Below, piece after piece: positions 1 to 7,328 of a stretch of 41,733 bases of DNA. Made by a program: the position numbers and the translations under genes. The stretch comes from Thermoplasmata archaeon (GTDB lineage Archaea > Thermoplasmatota > Thermoplasmata > Lutacidiplasmatales > UBA184), in NCBI GenBank assembly GCA_022750415.1, contig JAKIVT010000006.1:1-41733 (forward strand), read 5' to 3'. Numbering within the stretch: position 1 is the stretch's first letter; every line of letters begins with the position of its first letter. The notes below the pieces were generated by a model. That model made no database searches. It saw only the letters and a program-made list of their open reading frames with translations, and was not told where the DNA came from.

Positions 1-94
1 CAAAGCGGGTGTAGTTGTCCGTCGGGCTCGGTCCGGAGCCACTCTCGGTCACGTAGATACCCGACGGGGCCGCCGGCAAGAGCGCGGCCGTCAA
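1..94 (-). CDS. possible 5' end of a gene running off the left edge
   Basis: The minus strand is open from a TAA at 119-121 to the window edge. It could start at TTG (94) or GTG (52). The visible peptide includes PSGIYVTESGSGPSPTDNY, and its codons end mostly in G or C as in the other genes here. The short stretch loosely recalls the start of an FKBP-type prolyl isomerase domain, but it is far too short to assign. No ribosome-binding site is evident, so the call rests on codon bias and an open frame only. Confidence 0.2.
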   Translation of the reverse strand, partial: MTAALLPAAPSGIYVTESGSGPSPTDNYTRF

Positions 95-120
95 GGGCTC
101 GGCGACTTGCGTCCTGTATT

Positions 121-202
121 AACGCTTTGCGTTACGGGGGGTTTGTAACGAATTCGTTGTTTTGAAACGGTATCGACCGGAGTGAAACGATATCGATTGG
201 GC
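121..202. promoter_or_regulatory. cluster of palindromes and a 20-bp-period tandem repeat
   Basis: Three structures are packed together in a locally AT-richer stretch. An inverted repeat AACGC-TTT-GCGTT lies at 121-133. A perfect 12-bp palindrome AACGAATTCGTT lies at 147-158. A near-exact tandem repeat (TGAAACGGTATCGACCGG and TGAAACGATATCGATTGG) starts at 163 and 183, so the copies are 20 bp apart, about two helical turns. The arrangement resembles an operator or promoter region for the leftward partial frame at 1-94 or a decayed rightward gene. The binding protein is unknown and the regulatory role is inference. Confidence 0.4.
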
Positions 203-481
203 CGTCCGTTTCCGATGAAGTTCAGGTCGTGTGGCCCGCGGGGTGGCCATGACGAAAATTGCGGCCCCGCCGACCATGGCGAAACCTCCACTCCAAGGGG
301 TGGCTACTGCGAATGACCCTCGTACTCGAGGTACCAACGTGGCGTCTTCCCATCCCTCGGGGAAAAGACTTCCGTACATTCTGGACGGCATCGTGACTCG
401 GCGCCCATCCTCCGCCCACATAGTCACGTCTCCGCCCTGGGGGAGCGAGTCATCGACCAGTTCCGGGATCCGAGGCTCCTG
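203..481. other. stretch without a recognisable intact gene
   Basis: Short open frames exist on both strands but none has a recognisable motif. The rightward frame that continues into the GNAT fragment at 482 is open from 317, after a TGA at 314-316. Its last residues before 482 include LGERVIDQFRDPRLL, which could be a decayed remnant of the central GNAT strands. I see no promoter, repeat or RNA gene that I can support here. Confidence 0.3.
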
Positions 482-712
482 ATGGGATTCCGGGGTATCG
501 CACTTGGCGAGGCCCTGATGCGTGCCGGCTTCGGGTGCTCGGATGCGGTGAGGATCAGAAAGGTATCGCTCGGCGTTTTCGTCACGAACGAAGCAGCAAT
601 CGCGCGCTACAGAAAATTCGGGATCGTCGAGGAAGGGAGTTTAAGGGCCGAGGTGATTCTCGACCGGAAAATCGTTGATGAGTTGCGAATGGGGCGGCGC
701 CTGCGAGATTGA
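482..712 (+). pseudogene. C-terminal fragment of a GNAT N-acetyltransferase
   Basis: The 76 residues match only the C-terminal half of a GNAT fold. GIALGEALM corresponds to the acetyl-CoA-binding motif A (R/Q-x-x-G-x-G/A), and VTNEAAIARYRKFGIVEEG corresponds to the typical N-x-x-A-I-x-x-Y-x-x-x-G-F strand-helix. The N-terminal half that would carry the substrate site is missing. The same frame is open upstream to 317 but gives little recognisable sequence. Intact GNAT proteins are about 150-180 aa, so this is most likely a remnant. The alternative is a very divergent short protein starting at ATG 482. The ORF ends at TGA 710-712 and has no convincing Shine-Dalgarno. Confidence 0.5.
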
Positions 713-848
713 GTCGCCGCTCGACTTCCCCGGGACGAGGGCCACCTCCGGCCAGAATACTTGCGGGTGGGTCAGATCCCAAGCGAATCATGCATCGCAT
801 CTACGCGAAAGTTAGCTGGCTTCGGGGGGTAACCCCTTCAGACTAAGG

Positions 849-3035
849 CTACCCCTCTCGAGAAAGGCGGGCGTTCTCTGTTTGGACCTTATCGTCGAAC
901 TTCGATCGGGGGGGTCGACGCGAGACCATCGGTCCCGCGGGCGTAGCCACTGGCACCGCGATCGGTCGAGCGCGGATTGACACTCGCGCGAATCCTGCGG
1001 CCAAAAGCCCAAGGGCTCCTGCGGTCGAGGAGATGCCGGCTACGGAAGGAGCAAGGATACTTGGAAGGATAATGGGGGTCGGTGTAGACACTGGGGTCGC
1101 GATGGGGCCGGTGGGGGGTCCCACCGCTGGCGGCGGCGGCGGAGGGGGCGATGAGATGGGGGGGAACGAGTCGCCCCCCACAAAAATCTGGGCCAGTGGG
1201 AACGAGGATCGAATCCTTGGTTCCTGCCCCGCCAGGAGGTAATCCGCTTCACTAAGATGTCCTCCGACGGGACCGCTTCCGGCGGCCCCACACAGAGGCG
1301 ATGCGCAGGCGTCGACTGGGACGAGCGTGCCCTTGGGGGGTCCAATCACCTCGATGTCAAATTCCGCCATCCAGGTGTCCCCCACGAACATGAAGTTCGC
1401 GCCGGGAATCGTGCTCCAATTCCACGAAAGGTATTCAATCCCGTTCACAAACGAGGCTGTCGGTCCTGCTTCGCACCCCGCGGGCAGCCGAACGCTCGAC
1501 GAGCATGATGTGGTGACTCCTGAGAGCGTGGCAATTCGGACCTGGCCGTAGGGCACGAAAGTGATCAGCGGACGATCGGTCCCGTTCAATGCAACCCGAG
1601 TAGGTGGCTGCCCGAATCCGACGTTCGTAAGTGCTGCGAGCAGAGTTGGGTTCGTCGTATTCGGACGCGTATAAATGCCGTGCTCCACCCAGCTCAAGGT
1701 GCCTTGGCGGCCGACGCCGCAACTCGAGATTGTGGGTCCGTTCCACGTCCCACCCGTAGCGTTAGCCAGGTCACAGCCGGCGCCAACGACGCGCCCCGCA
1801 TCTCGGTGTGCCCACCAAGACCCGGCGGTCGAGTCGTTACCTAAATAGATTGGGTGGAAGGTGACCCAACTTTCCGAGTTCGGGTCGGTAGGCATGGCCC
1901 ATAGGTCTAGTGTATCAATCGTGCAATTCCGACCCAAGGAATCTAGACAATCCGGCGTCGTTTTTGCTATCTCGGCAATCGAGGCATTGGGGTCTGCGGT
2001 CTGAGATTGGGTCCAACCAATGCAATCGGGGCTGACTACGGAGGAAGAGAATGCATAGCTAGGCTCGCAACGGGGACTCGTTACATTTGTCGCGTTCCCC
2101 AAGCATAGAGAGGGATTCCCAAACCAGTTCTGATCGACGTAGTCCGAAGGAGAAATGCAGTAATTCACGACGTAATTGGGATCTCGAGGGGTGGTTGACC
2201 CGATCCAAACGATTACGTGATGTGAGTCACTTGACCAGGATAGGTCAACTCCCGTCAGCGAGCCGTAGAGGGCTGTGATGGACGAAGAATCGAGAAAATT
2301 CGTTGTGAAATTCACTCCCGGGACTACGTAGGTCGAGTTCACCACACCGGCGCTTAGAGTTCGATCTACTAGCGGCTGAAATTCTTGAGCCGTTACGAAC
2401 TTGCCGACATCCACATGATACTCGGTTGAATTTTGCTCGTAAGAATCCCAATGATCGTTGGTATGGAAGTAGTCGACCAGGCCAAAGCTGACGTTCGTAA
2501 ACGGGTGTGCGCCCTGAATTGAGTCGGCCACGAGGCCGGCGTTTGAAGCGAAGAACGGAACTCCGTTCGACTCGCCGCACGGACTCACCGGTTTGTGAGC
2601 ATACCATCCGGCGTCATAGCACGGGTCGAATCCACCCCCTTCGGGCGTGTATGGATCCCAAACGCCATCGTAGAGTGTGGTTTCCAGAACAAATAGCACC
2701 TGGACAGACTTCCAAGTGGGGCTCCCATTCCCTACGGCAGAAGCCGTTAGTATGGCGTGGGCGAGTTCGCCCCCTACAGAGCACCCTCCATCTCCGACTT
2801 CGCAAACCTGATTCGGGCTGACCGCTAGGCTCAGGTTCAGTCCAGGGCTTACCCCGAGTGCCCGGACTTGGCCCTCGATCGAGCTATCCGCCGGTGCTAC
2901 GAGGACCAATCGAGGCGGGCTCGCCCTGGCTGAAATCGACCCGGGTCCATGTGCGACCTGCAAGAAGAGGAGAACGGCGAAGACTGCAAGAGTCGCCTTC
3001 CATCCTGCGCGATACGGACTAATGTGTCCAGTCAT
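849..3035 (-). CDS. large secreted, membrane-anchored surface protein
   Basis: The product is 728 aa. It has an N-terminal signal or anchor segment (about residues 12-30, AVFAVLLFLQVAHG), a long extracellular region, a proline-rich linker near residue 640 (seven consecutive prolines), a hydrophobic C-terminal segment (about 675-695) and a short basic tail. This suggests export through Sec with a C-terminal membrane anchor. About 15 N-x-S/T sequons and many paired cysteines fit a glycosylated, disulfide-linked archaeal envelope protein. The stretches VQVLFVLETTLYDG and VSFGLVDYF sit where a von Willebrand A domain would have its first strand and a later core strand, but a proper DxSxS MIDAS motif is not visible, so VWA is only a weak suggestion. 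Codon use has clearly more A/T-ending codons than genes after 5 kb. It is divergent to another secreted protein. The function is unknown. Confidence 0.75.
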   Translation of the reverse strand: MTGHISPYRAGWKATLAVFAVLLFLQVAHGPGSISARASPPRLVLVAPADSSIEGQVRALGVSPGLNLSLAVSPNQVCEVGDGGCSVGGELAHAILTASAVGNGSPTWKSVQVLFVLETTLYDGVWDPYTPEGGGFDPCYDAGWYAHKPVSPCGESNGVPFFASNAGLVADSIQGAHPFTNVSFGLVDYFHTNDHWDSYEQNSTEYHVDVGKFVTAQEFQPLVDRTLSAGVVNSTYVVPGVNFTTNFLDSSSITALYGSLTGVDLSWSSDSHHVIVWIGSTTPRDPNYVVNYCISPSDYVDQNWFGNPSLCLGNATNVTSPRCEPSYAFSSSVVSPDCIGWTQSQTADPNASIAEIAKTTPDCLDSLGRNCTIDTLDLWAMPTDPNSESWVTFHPIYLGNDSTAGSWWAHRDAGRVVGAGCDLANATGGTWNGPTISSCGVGRQGTLSWVEHGIYTRPNTTNPTLLAALTNVGFGQPPTRVALNGTDRPLITFVPYGQVRIATLSGVTTSCSSSVRLPAGCEAGPTASFVNGIEYLSWNWSTIPGANFMFVGDTWMAEFDIEVIGPPKGTLVPVDACASPLCGAAGSGPVGGHLSEADYLLAGQEPRIRSSFPLAQIFVGGDSFPPISSPPPPPPPAVGPPTGPIATPVSTPTPIILPSILAPSVAGISSTAGALGLLAAGFARVSIRARPIAVPVATPAGPMVSRRPPRSKFDDKVQTENARLSREG

Positions 3036-3247
3036 TCTGGAGGTCCCCTCCTGTGCAGGGGGTGTTGGGCGATCTCTCCTCCGCCGCGGCGGTCATCGAA
3101 GGTTGAACACCCTTGAACTATATCGGCCTTCCACCCCATCGACTTCCTGAAGAGAGTACCAGCGTTCATGGGACTTCGGGAGCGGCCGGTGGAGCGGGCA
3201 ATGGGCCCAATTGACGGATTCTCATTTGAGAATCGTTTTACGGAGGA
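3036..3247. promoter_or_regulatory. divergent intergenic region between two secreted-protein genes
   Basis: This 212-bp gap must hold promoters for both directions. For the leftward gene a GGAGG lies about 11 bp before the ATG. It is part of an inverted repeat, GGAGG-TCC-CCTCC on the plus strand at 3039-3051, that could pair and hide the ribosome-binding site. For the rightward gene the AT-richer stretch at 3218-3240 (ATTCTCATTTGAG, then CGTTTTA) is the best promoter candidate. A GGAGG at 3242-3246 lies very close to the TTG at 3248. No other gene is visible. Confidence 0.4.
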
Positions 3248-4075
3248 TTGAAGAAGGACGAGGTACTGCGGCATAACGTGAAGAATCGCAATTTGGGCCC
3301 ATCGATTCAGACCTCGCTAACTGTCGCGGCTATCTCACTTGTAGTTCTTGTGTTGGTCGCTCCATCAGCGCTCGCAAGCCCTTCCTGTACCACTCAACCG
3401 TTCTGCGTCGTAGCCCCCTACACCACGGCGACGGCTGTTGGCGTAAGTGCTGTCTGGGGGGGATCGACCGGGTGTGGTGGTATGACCGCCGTTCAAGCTC
3501 CCACGTTCAGCACGACCACTGGGATTGGCAAGGCAGACATCAAGTCCAACTCCTGCAACTCGCTTCCATCGAGACATGGGCAGTGGGGAGCCACCACGAA
3601 AGTCGGCGCCACGCAGATACCTTGGACATTCACCAAGACTACGGGGACTATCCTCACCGTGACCGACAATTGGTCGGTAGCCTACTCCGGGACATTCTCG
3701 ATCACGTGCGGCGGGGCCGCGCTCGGTCCGGGGCGACAAGTGTCTAACGGAACTATCTACGTAAACGGCAGCACCGTCGACACGACGACTGGCACGCTGC
3801 TTAACGGCGCGACGACCTCCATCAACTCTGAGACGTGGACTTCCTGTGGGACCGCTTCCGGTTGGTCGACCTCGTCGACGACCTTCATGGTGAGTTACTC
3901 GATCACACTTACCCACGGGGACAGCTACGTGTTCGATTCCGAGCTTATCTTCACCGTCTCAACCCAGATCAGTCCGTTCCCCCTGTCCGCCTCGCCGTCG
4001 TACTCTGCGGACGCAGAGATTGGGCTCGAACCGTTCGGTCATACGACCACCCTGGAGCAGATTAGCGCGCAGTAA
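3248..4075 (+). CDS. secreted Ser/Thr-rich protein of unknown function
   Basis: The product is 275 aa if translation starts at TTG 3248. A GTG at 3278 is an alternative start, because the GGAGG at 3242-3246 is too close to the TTG for normal use. A hydrophobic segment (SLTVAAISLVVLVLVAPSALA, about residues 23-43) followed by a signal-peptidase-like ALA-SP site indicates Sec export. The mature part is rich in Thr, Ser and Gly, has several cysteines and sequons (NGT, NGS, NWS), and looks like an all-beta extracellular protein. There is no C-terminal membrane anchor, so it is probably released or held by the surface layer. It is divergent to the large surface protein at 849-3035 and shares its less GC-rich codon use. 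I do not recognise a family. Confidence 0.65.
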   Translation: MKKDEVLRHNVKNRNLGPSIQTSLTVAAISLVVLVLVAPSALASPSCTTQPFCVVAPYTTATAVGVSAVWGGSTGCGGMTAVQAPTFSTTTGIGKADIKSNSCNSLPSRHGQWGATTKVGATQIPWTFTKTTGTILTVTDNWSVAYSGTFSITCGGAALGPGRQVSNGTIYVNGSTVDTTTGTLLNGATTSINSETWTSCGTASGWSTSSTTFMVSYSITLTHGDSYVFDSELIFTVSTQISPFPLSASPSYSADAEIGLEPFGHTTTLEQISAQ

Positions 4076-4380
4076 GTCTGGCGAGCAGTGCGTTTCACAC
4101 CTCGCGTGAGGCACCCTAGGGGGCTTCTTGTGCAGAGAGGTGGGGCTTCGGGCGGAGAGGGGTTTTGGGCCAAAGCCGTTGCGAGGTCCCCTCCAGAAAT
4201 CGTCGGGATCTGACGCACGATTTCGGAGCCCCGGAGGAGGGTCGGGGGCATGGTTTCCAGAGTCGGCCGCAAGTATCCGGGCGGCGTTCCCCCGCCTCGA
4301 TGGCTGGCGACGTCGCGCGTCGGGGAACCCGCGCACGACCGCCAACCGAGGTCGGGAATCGTGGGCAAAGTCGGATTCGC
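4076..4380. other. intergenic stretch, no gene seen
   Basis: About 300 bp separate the secreted protein from the broken GNAT. A small inverted repeat CCTC-GCGT-GAGG lies at 4100-4111 and an 8-bp palindrome CCCTAGGG at 4114-4121. Either could be part of the 3' end signal of the upstream gene, but there is no T-rich tract, so I do not call a terminator. Open frames here on both strands have no recognisable content. Confidence 0.3.
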
Positions 4381-4887
4381 GTGACCGAGCTCGCCGCCCC
4401 GGACCGCGCCGTCGCCCCCCCCATTCTCAACGAGTCGTTCACCGGTTACTATCGTGGGCATGCGAAGCGAACGCTCGGCGAGACTGGCACGGTCCGCGCC
4501 GCCCAGAGGGAGGGTGCGTTGGCCGGAGTCGCCTTGCTGGAACAGTTGGAGTCCGAGGTCGGGTGCGTGTCCTGCATCTTCGTTGGCAATGCACACCGCC
4601 GCTGAGGGGTGGGCGCCGCCCTGCTCGACGACGCCCTGCGGCTCTTCCGGCGCCGCCGCTCGTCGGTCGTGTACGCGGTCGCGGAATCGGGAAATCGGGC
4701 GTCGATCGGGCTGTTTCGGTCTCGAGGGTTCCGGACGACCGACCGGAAGGAGCTTGGGTGGAGGGAAGGAGGTCTCGGAGCATGGGGGCTCCGGAGCCGT
4801 ATGCGGATCATCCAGGGGGAGGTACTCCTCGGCCTCCGCCTCCGACCGGAACGCCCCCGACCGAGGCACACCGCTCCGTCTCACTAG
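4381..4887 (+). pseudogene. GNAT N-acetyltransferase interrupted by an in-frame TGA
   Basis: From GTG 4381 the frame reads a GNAT-like protein that is broken only by a TGA at 4603-4605 and then continues in the same frame to 4887. Before the stop are a substrate-side region and the central strand (CVSCIFVGNAHRR). After it come GVGAALLDDALRLF and ESGNRASIGLFRSRGF, which are motif A and motif B. The TGA falls inside the acetyl-CoA loop (R-R-stop-G-V-G), exactly where most homologues carry Arg or Gln-x-x-G-x-G, so a CGA to TGA transition is the simplest cause. TGA is a normal stop elsewhere in the window, so readthrough is unlikely. The 3' end overlaps the K+ channel start in another frame. A sequencing error is the main alternative. 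Confidence 0.65.
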
Positions 4888-6026
4888 GCGAACCCCCGGA
4901 TACCGGGGGGCCCCACGAGTCTCCGCCGGCCGGCGAGGCAAAGCCTTACCCCGCCGGTTCGGCTCGCCGCGTCGTGGCCGGTCGACGGCGCCTCTTCCTC
5001 AAGCGCCTCCTCGATCGACTCTGGAAATTTCTCGCCGTTTTTGCCGGGATTTGGGGGGTCGCCGCCGTCGGGTTCTACGAGATCCAAGGAGGTATCTCGC
5101 TCCTCAATTCGTTCTACTGGGCGATCGTGACGCTGACCACGATCGGGTACGGCGACATCACGCCGACGAGCGCCAACGCCCGGCTCTTCACCATTCTGAT
5201 CGCGGTGTCCCAGCTATTCCTGCTCGGTTATCTCCTGACGGTCATCACCGGTGTCGTGACCGAGGAATCCCAACGCCGGGCCCTCGGAACCCTCGGGACC
5301 GACATGAAGGACCATGTGGTCGTGCTCGGCTACTCCGTTGTCGGACGGGCCGCCGTCCGCGAGCTCCTGGTCGAGGAGCAACACGTCGCGGTGGTCGCCG
5401 AGAACGCCGCCGATGTCGCGAACATCCGCTCGTTGGCCGACGAGGAGAAACTGTTCGTCACCTACGGACCTCCGTCCCAGGTCGACATTCTCCAGCGGGT
5501 GAACGTCACGGAAGCCCACAGCGTCATCGTCTGCTCGGCGGACGATACGCAGAACCTGATCGCGGCGCTCAACATCCGGGCGCTTGCCCCCAACGCGCGG
5601 GTGGTGGTTTCCGTCGCGCAACCGGAACTGAAGGACACGCTCCGAACCGCCGGCGTAACGTACGTGGCGTCCCCGGGGGACCTCGGCGGCCGACTCTGCG
5701 CCAACGCCGCGTTCCGACCGGAGGTCGCCCACGCCATCGAGGACATCACGGCCGGGTCGAACGGCGCGGACCTCCAGGAATTCCTGCTGAGCGACCGCAC
5801 CCCGGTCGCGCGCCAACCCTTGGTCGAGGCCGAAACGCTCGTCCGGCGGCACACCGATTGCCTTCTCGTCGGCTACGCCCGCCGGGATCCGGCGGGGGAG
5901 TACCGGATGCAACTGAATCCCCCGACGACCGTCGTCTTCCAGCCGCAGGACGCGATCCTTGTGCTCGGCACCGACGCCAACCTTCGACGCTTCCACAAGT
6001 GGTTCGGCGTCTCGCAGGGCCGATAG
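4782..6026 (+). CDS. MthK-like potassium channel with RCK (TrkA-N/TrkA-C) domains
   Basis: The product is a 414-aa two-TM K+ channel. After a proline-rich cytosolic N-terminus (about 60 residues) come TM1 (FLAVFAGIWGVAAVGF), a pore helix and the selectivity filter TIGYGD near residues 120-125, then TM2 (about 138-160). An RCK Rossmann domain starts near residue 175 (DHVVVLGYSVVGRAAV), with the G-x-x-x-x-G dinucleotide or ligand loop, and a TrkA-C domain occupies about 325-414. The RCK ring of such channels gates the pore in response to Ca2+ or nucleotides. ATG 4782 is chosen because GGAGGT (4768-4773) lies 8 bp upstream. The start overlaps the 3' end of the broken GNAT frame. The permease gene follows after 6 bp, so the two are likely co-transcribed. 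Confidence 0.9.
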   Translation: MGAPEPYADHPGGGTPRPPPPTGTPPTEAHRSVSLGEPPDTGGPHESPPAGEAKPYPAGSARRVVAGRRRLFLKRLLDRLWKFLAVFAGIWGVAAVGFYEIQGGISLLNSFYWAIVTLTTIGYGDITPTSANARLFTILIAVSQLFLLGYLLTVITGVVTEESQRRALGTLGTDMKDHVVVLGYSVVGRAAVRELLVEEQHVAVVAENAADVANIRSLADEEKLFVTYGPPSQVDILQRVNVTEAHSVIVCSADDTQNLIAALNIRALAPNARVVVSVAQPELKDTLRTAGVTYVASPGDLGGRLCANAAFRPEVAHAIEDITAGSNGADLQEFLLSDRTPVARQPLVEAETLVRRHTDCLLVGYARRDPAGEYRMQLNPPTTVVFQPQDAILVLGTDANLRRFHKWFGVSQGR

Positions 6027-6032
6027 GGGCGG

Positions 6033-7316
6033 ATGCTCGGCGTCCCGGCCCTCGCCGCGATCGCGGTGTTCGTCGGTGCCTACGTCCTGTTCGTCTTCCG
6101 CGAGCGACATCAACTCCTGATCGCCGGGGTCGCCGCTCTGGCGGTGCTGGGCCTCGGCCTCGTTTCGGTCTCCAGTCTCCTGCCGACGGGCTGGTCCGGG
6201 CGGGGGGGCGTCGTCGAATGGGACACCCTCGGATTGCTCCTCGGCCTCTTCCTGTTCGCCGGCACCCTCCGCGAGCTCGGCTTGTTCCGTCGGATTGCGC
6301 GGCGACTCGCCCGACGCCTGAGCGGCCGGCCGCTCGGGATGTTCCTCGCCCTGAGCATCGCGAGCTTCGTCCTGTCGGCGTTCCTCAACTCCATCAGCGT
6401 GCTCCTCGTGGTGGCCACCGTCACCCTGGAGCTCGCGTCCGAGGCCGGATTGGACCCGATTCCGTTGCTGCTCGCCGAAGTCGCGGCCTCGAACGCCGGC
6501 GGCGCCGCGACGTTCGTGGGCGACCCGCCGAACGTGATCCTCGGAACGTACTTCCAGCTCTCGTTCGGCGACTTCCTGCTCCACACCGCGCTGCCGGCGA
6601 TCGCCGCCCTCGCGGTCATACTTGTCATCTTTTCCCGGGCGTTCCGGACCACCTCCCCGCCTCCGCCACCGACGGCCGTCACCGAACGGGAGTCCCCCGA
6701 GCCGCGCTGGGGCATGGGGATCGCGCTCGCCGGATTCGCGGGCATGCTGCTGGTGCTCGCCGTGCAGGGGCCGCTAGGCGTCCCAATCTGGGTGATCGGC
6801 CTGGTCGGGGGCGCGCTCGCGCTCGCCCTCGCCGGTCGAACCCACGCGCCGAACGTCCTGCGCCACTTCGATTGGCCGACGCTCGCGTTCTTCGTGTTCC
6901 TGTTCGTCCTCGTCGGGTCGCTCGTCCAAACCGGAGTGATCGGTTCGCTCGCCGGGGGCCTCACCTCGGCCGGTGGCGGCAACCTGCTCCTGACCGGCTC
7001 GCTCCTGCTCTGGTCGCTCGGGCTCCTCTCCTCCCTGGTGAACAATGTACCGCTCGCGGCCGCCGCGGCGCCGCTCATCGCGGCGATCGGGACGGGGTCG
7101 GGTCTCCCCGTGCGGCCCCTGGTCTGGGCAACCGCGCTCGGAACCGACCTCGGGGGAAGCGGAACCCCGATCGGCGCGTCCGCGAACGTCGTGGGGCTCG
7201 CGGTCTACCGGAAGGCGGGAATCACGGTCACGTGGCGCCAGTATCTCCGGACCGCCTTCCCGGTCATGCTCGCCACGCTCGCGGCGGCGAATCTGGTCTG
7301 GCTCGTGTTGCGGTAG
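6033..7316 (+). CDS. ion transporter (IT) superfamily permease, ArsB/NhaD/SLC13-like
   Basis: The product is a 427-aa polytopic membrane protein with about 11-12 hydrophobic segments. Two diagnostic repeated loops are visible. NAGGAATFVGDPPNVILG near residue 154 matches the N-x-G-G-x-x-T-x-x-G-D-P-P-N motif of ArsB, P-protein and NhaD transporters. LGGSGTPIGASANVV near residue 373 matches its second copy. Family members move anions such as arsenite, sulfate or dicarboxylates, or exchange Na+ for H+. The substrate cannot be read from the sequence. It starts 6 bp after the K+ channel stop, suggesting an operon devoted to ion balance, which would favour a cation/proton or ion-homeostasis role, but that is inference. 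Confidence 0.85.
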   Translation: MLGVPALAAIAVFVGAYVLFVFRERHQLLIAGVAALAVLGLGLVSVSSLLPTGWSGRGGVVEWDTLGLLLGLFLFAGTLRELGLFRRIARRLARRLSGRPLGMFLALSIASFVLSAFLNSISVLLVVATVTLELASEAGLDPIPLLLAEVAASNAGGAATFVGDPPNVILGTYFQLSFGDFLLHTALPAIAALAVILVIFSRAFRTTSPPPPPTAVTERESPEPRWGMGIALAGFAGMLLVLAVQGPLGVPIWVIGLVGGALALALAGRTHAPNVLRHFDWPTLAFFVFLFVLVGSLVQTGVIGSLAGGLTSAGGGNLLLTGSLLLWSLGLLSSLVNNVPLAAAAAPLIAAIGTGSGLPVRPLVWATALGTDLGGSGTPIGASANVVGLAVYRKAGITVTWRQYLRTAFPVMLATLAAANLVWLVLR

Positions 7317-7328
7317 GGCGGCCGCGGC

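Noticed and set aside
826-836. GGGG-TAA-CCCC hairpin after the surface protein gene as a terminator
   Set aside because: The stem is only 4 bp and no T-rich run follows on the minus strand.
4603-4605. TGA read as selenocysteine or another recoded codon
   Set aside because: No SECIS-like hairpin is evident, GNAT proteins do not carry Sec at this position, and TGA ends many intact genes in the window.
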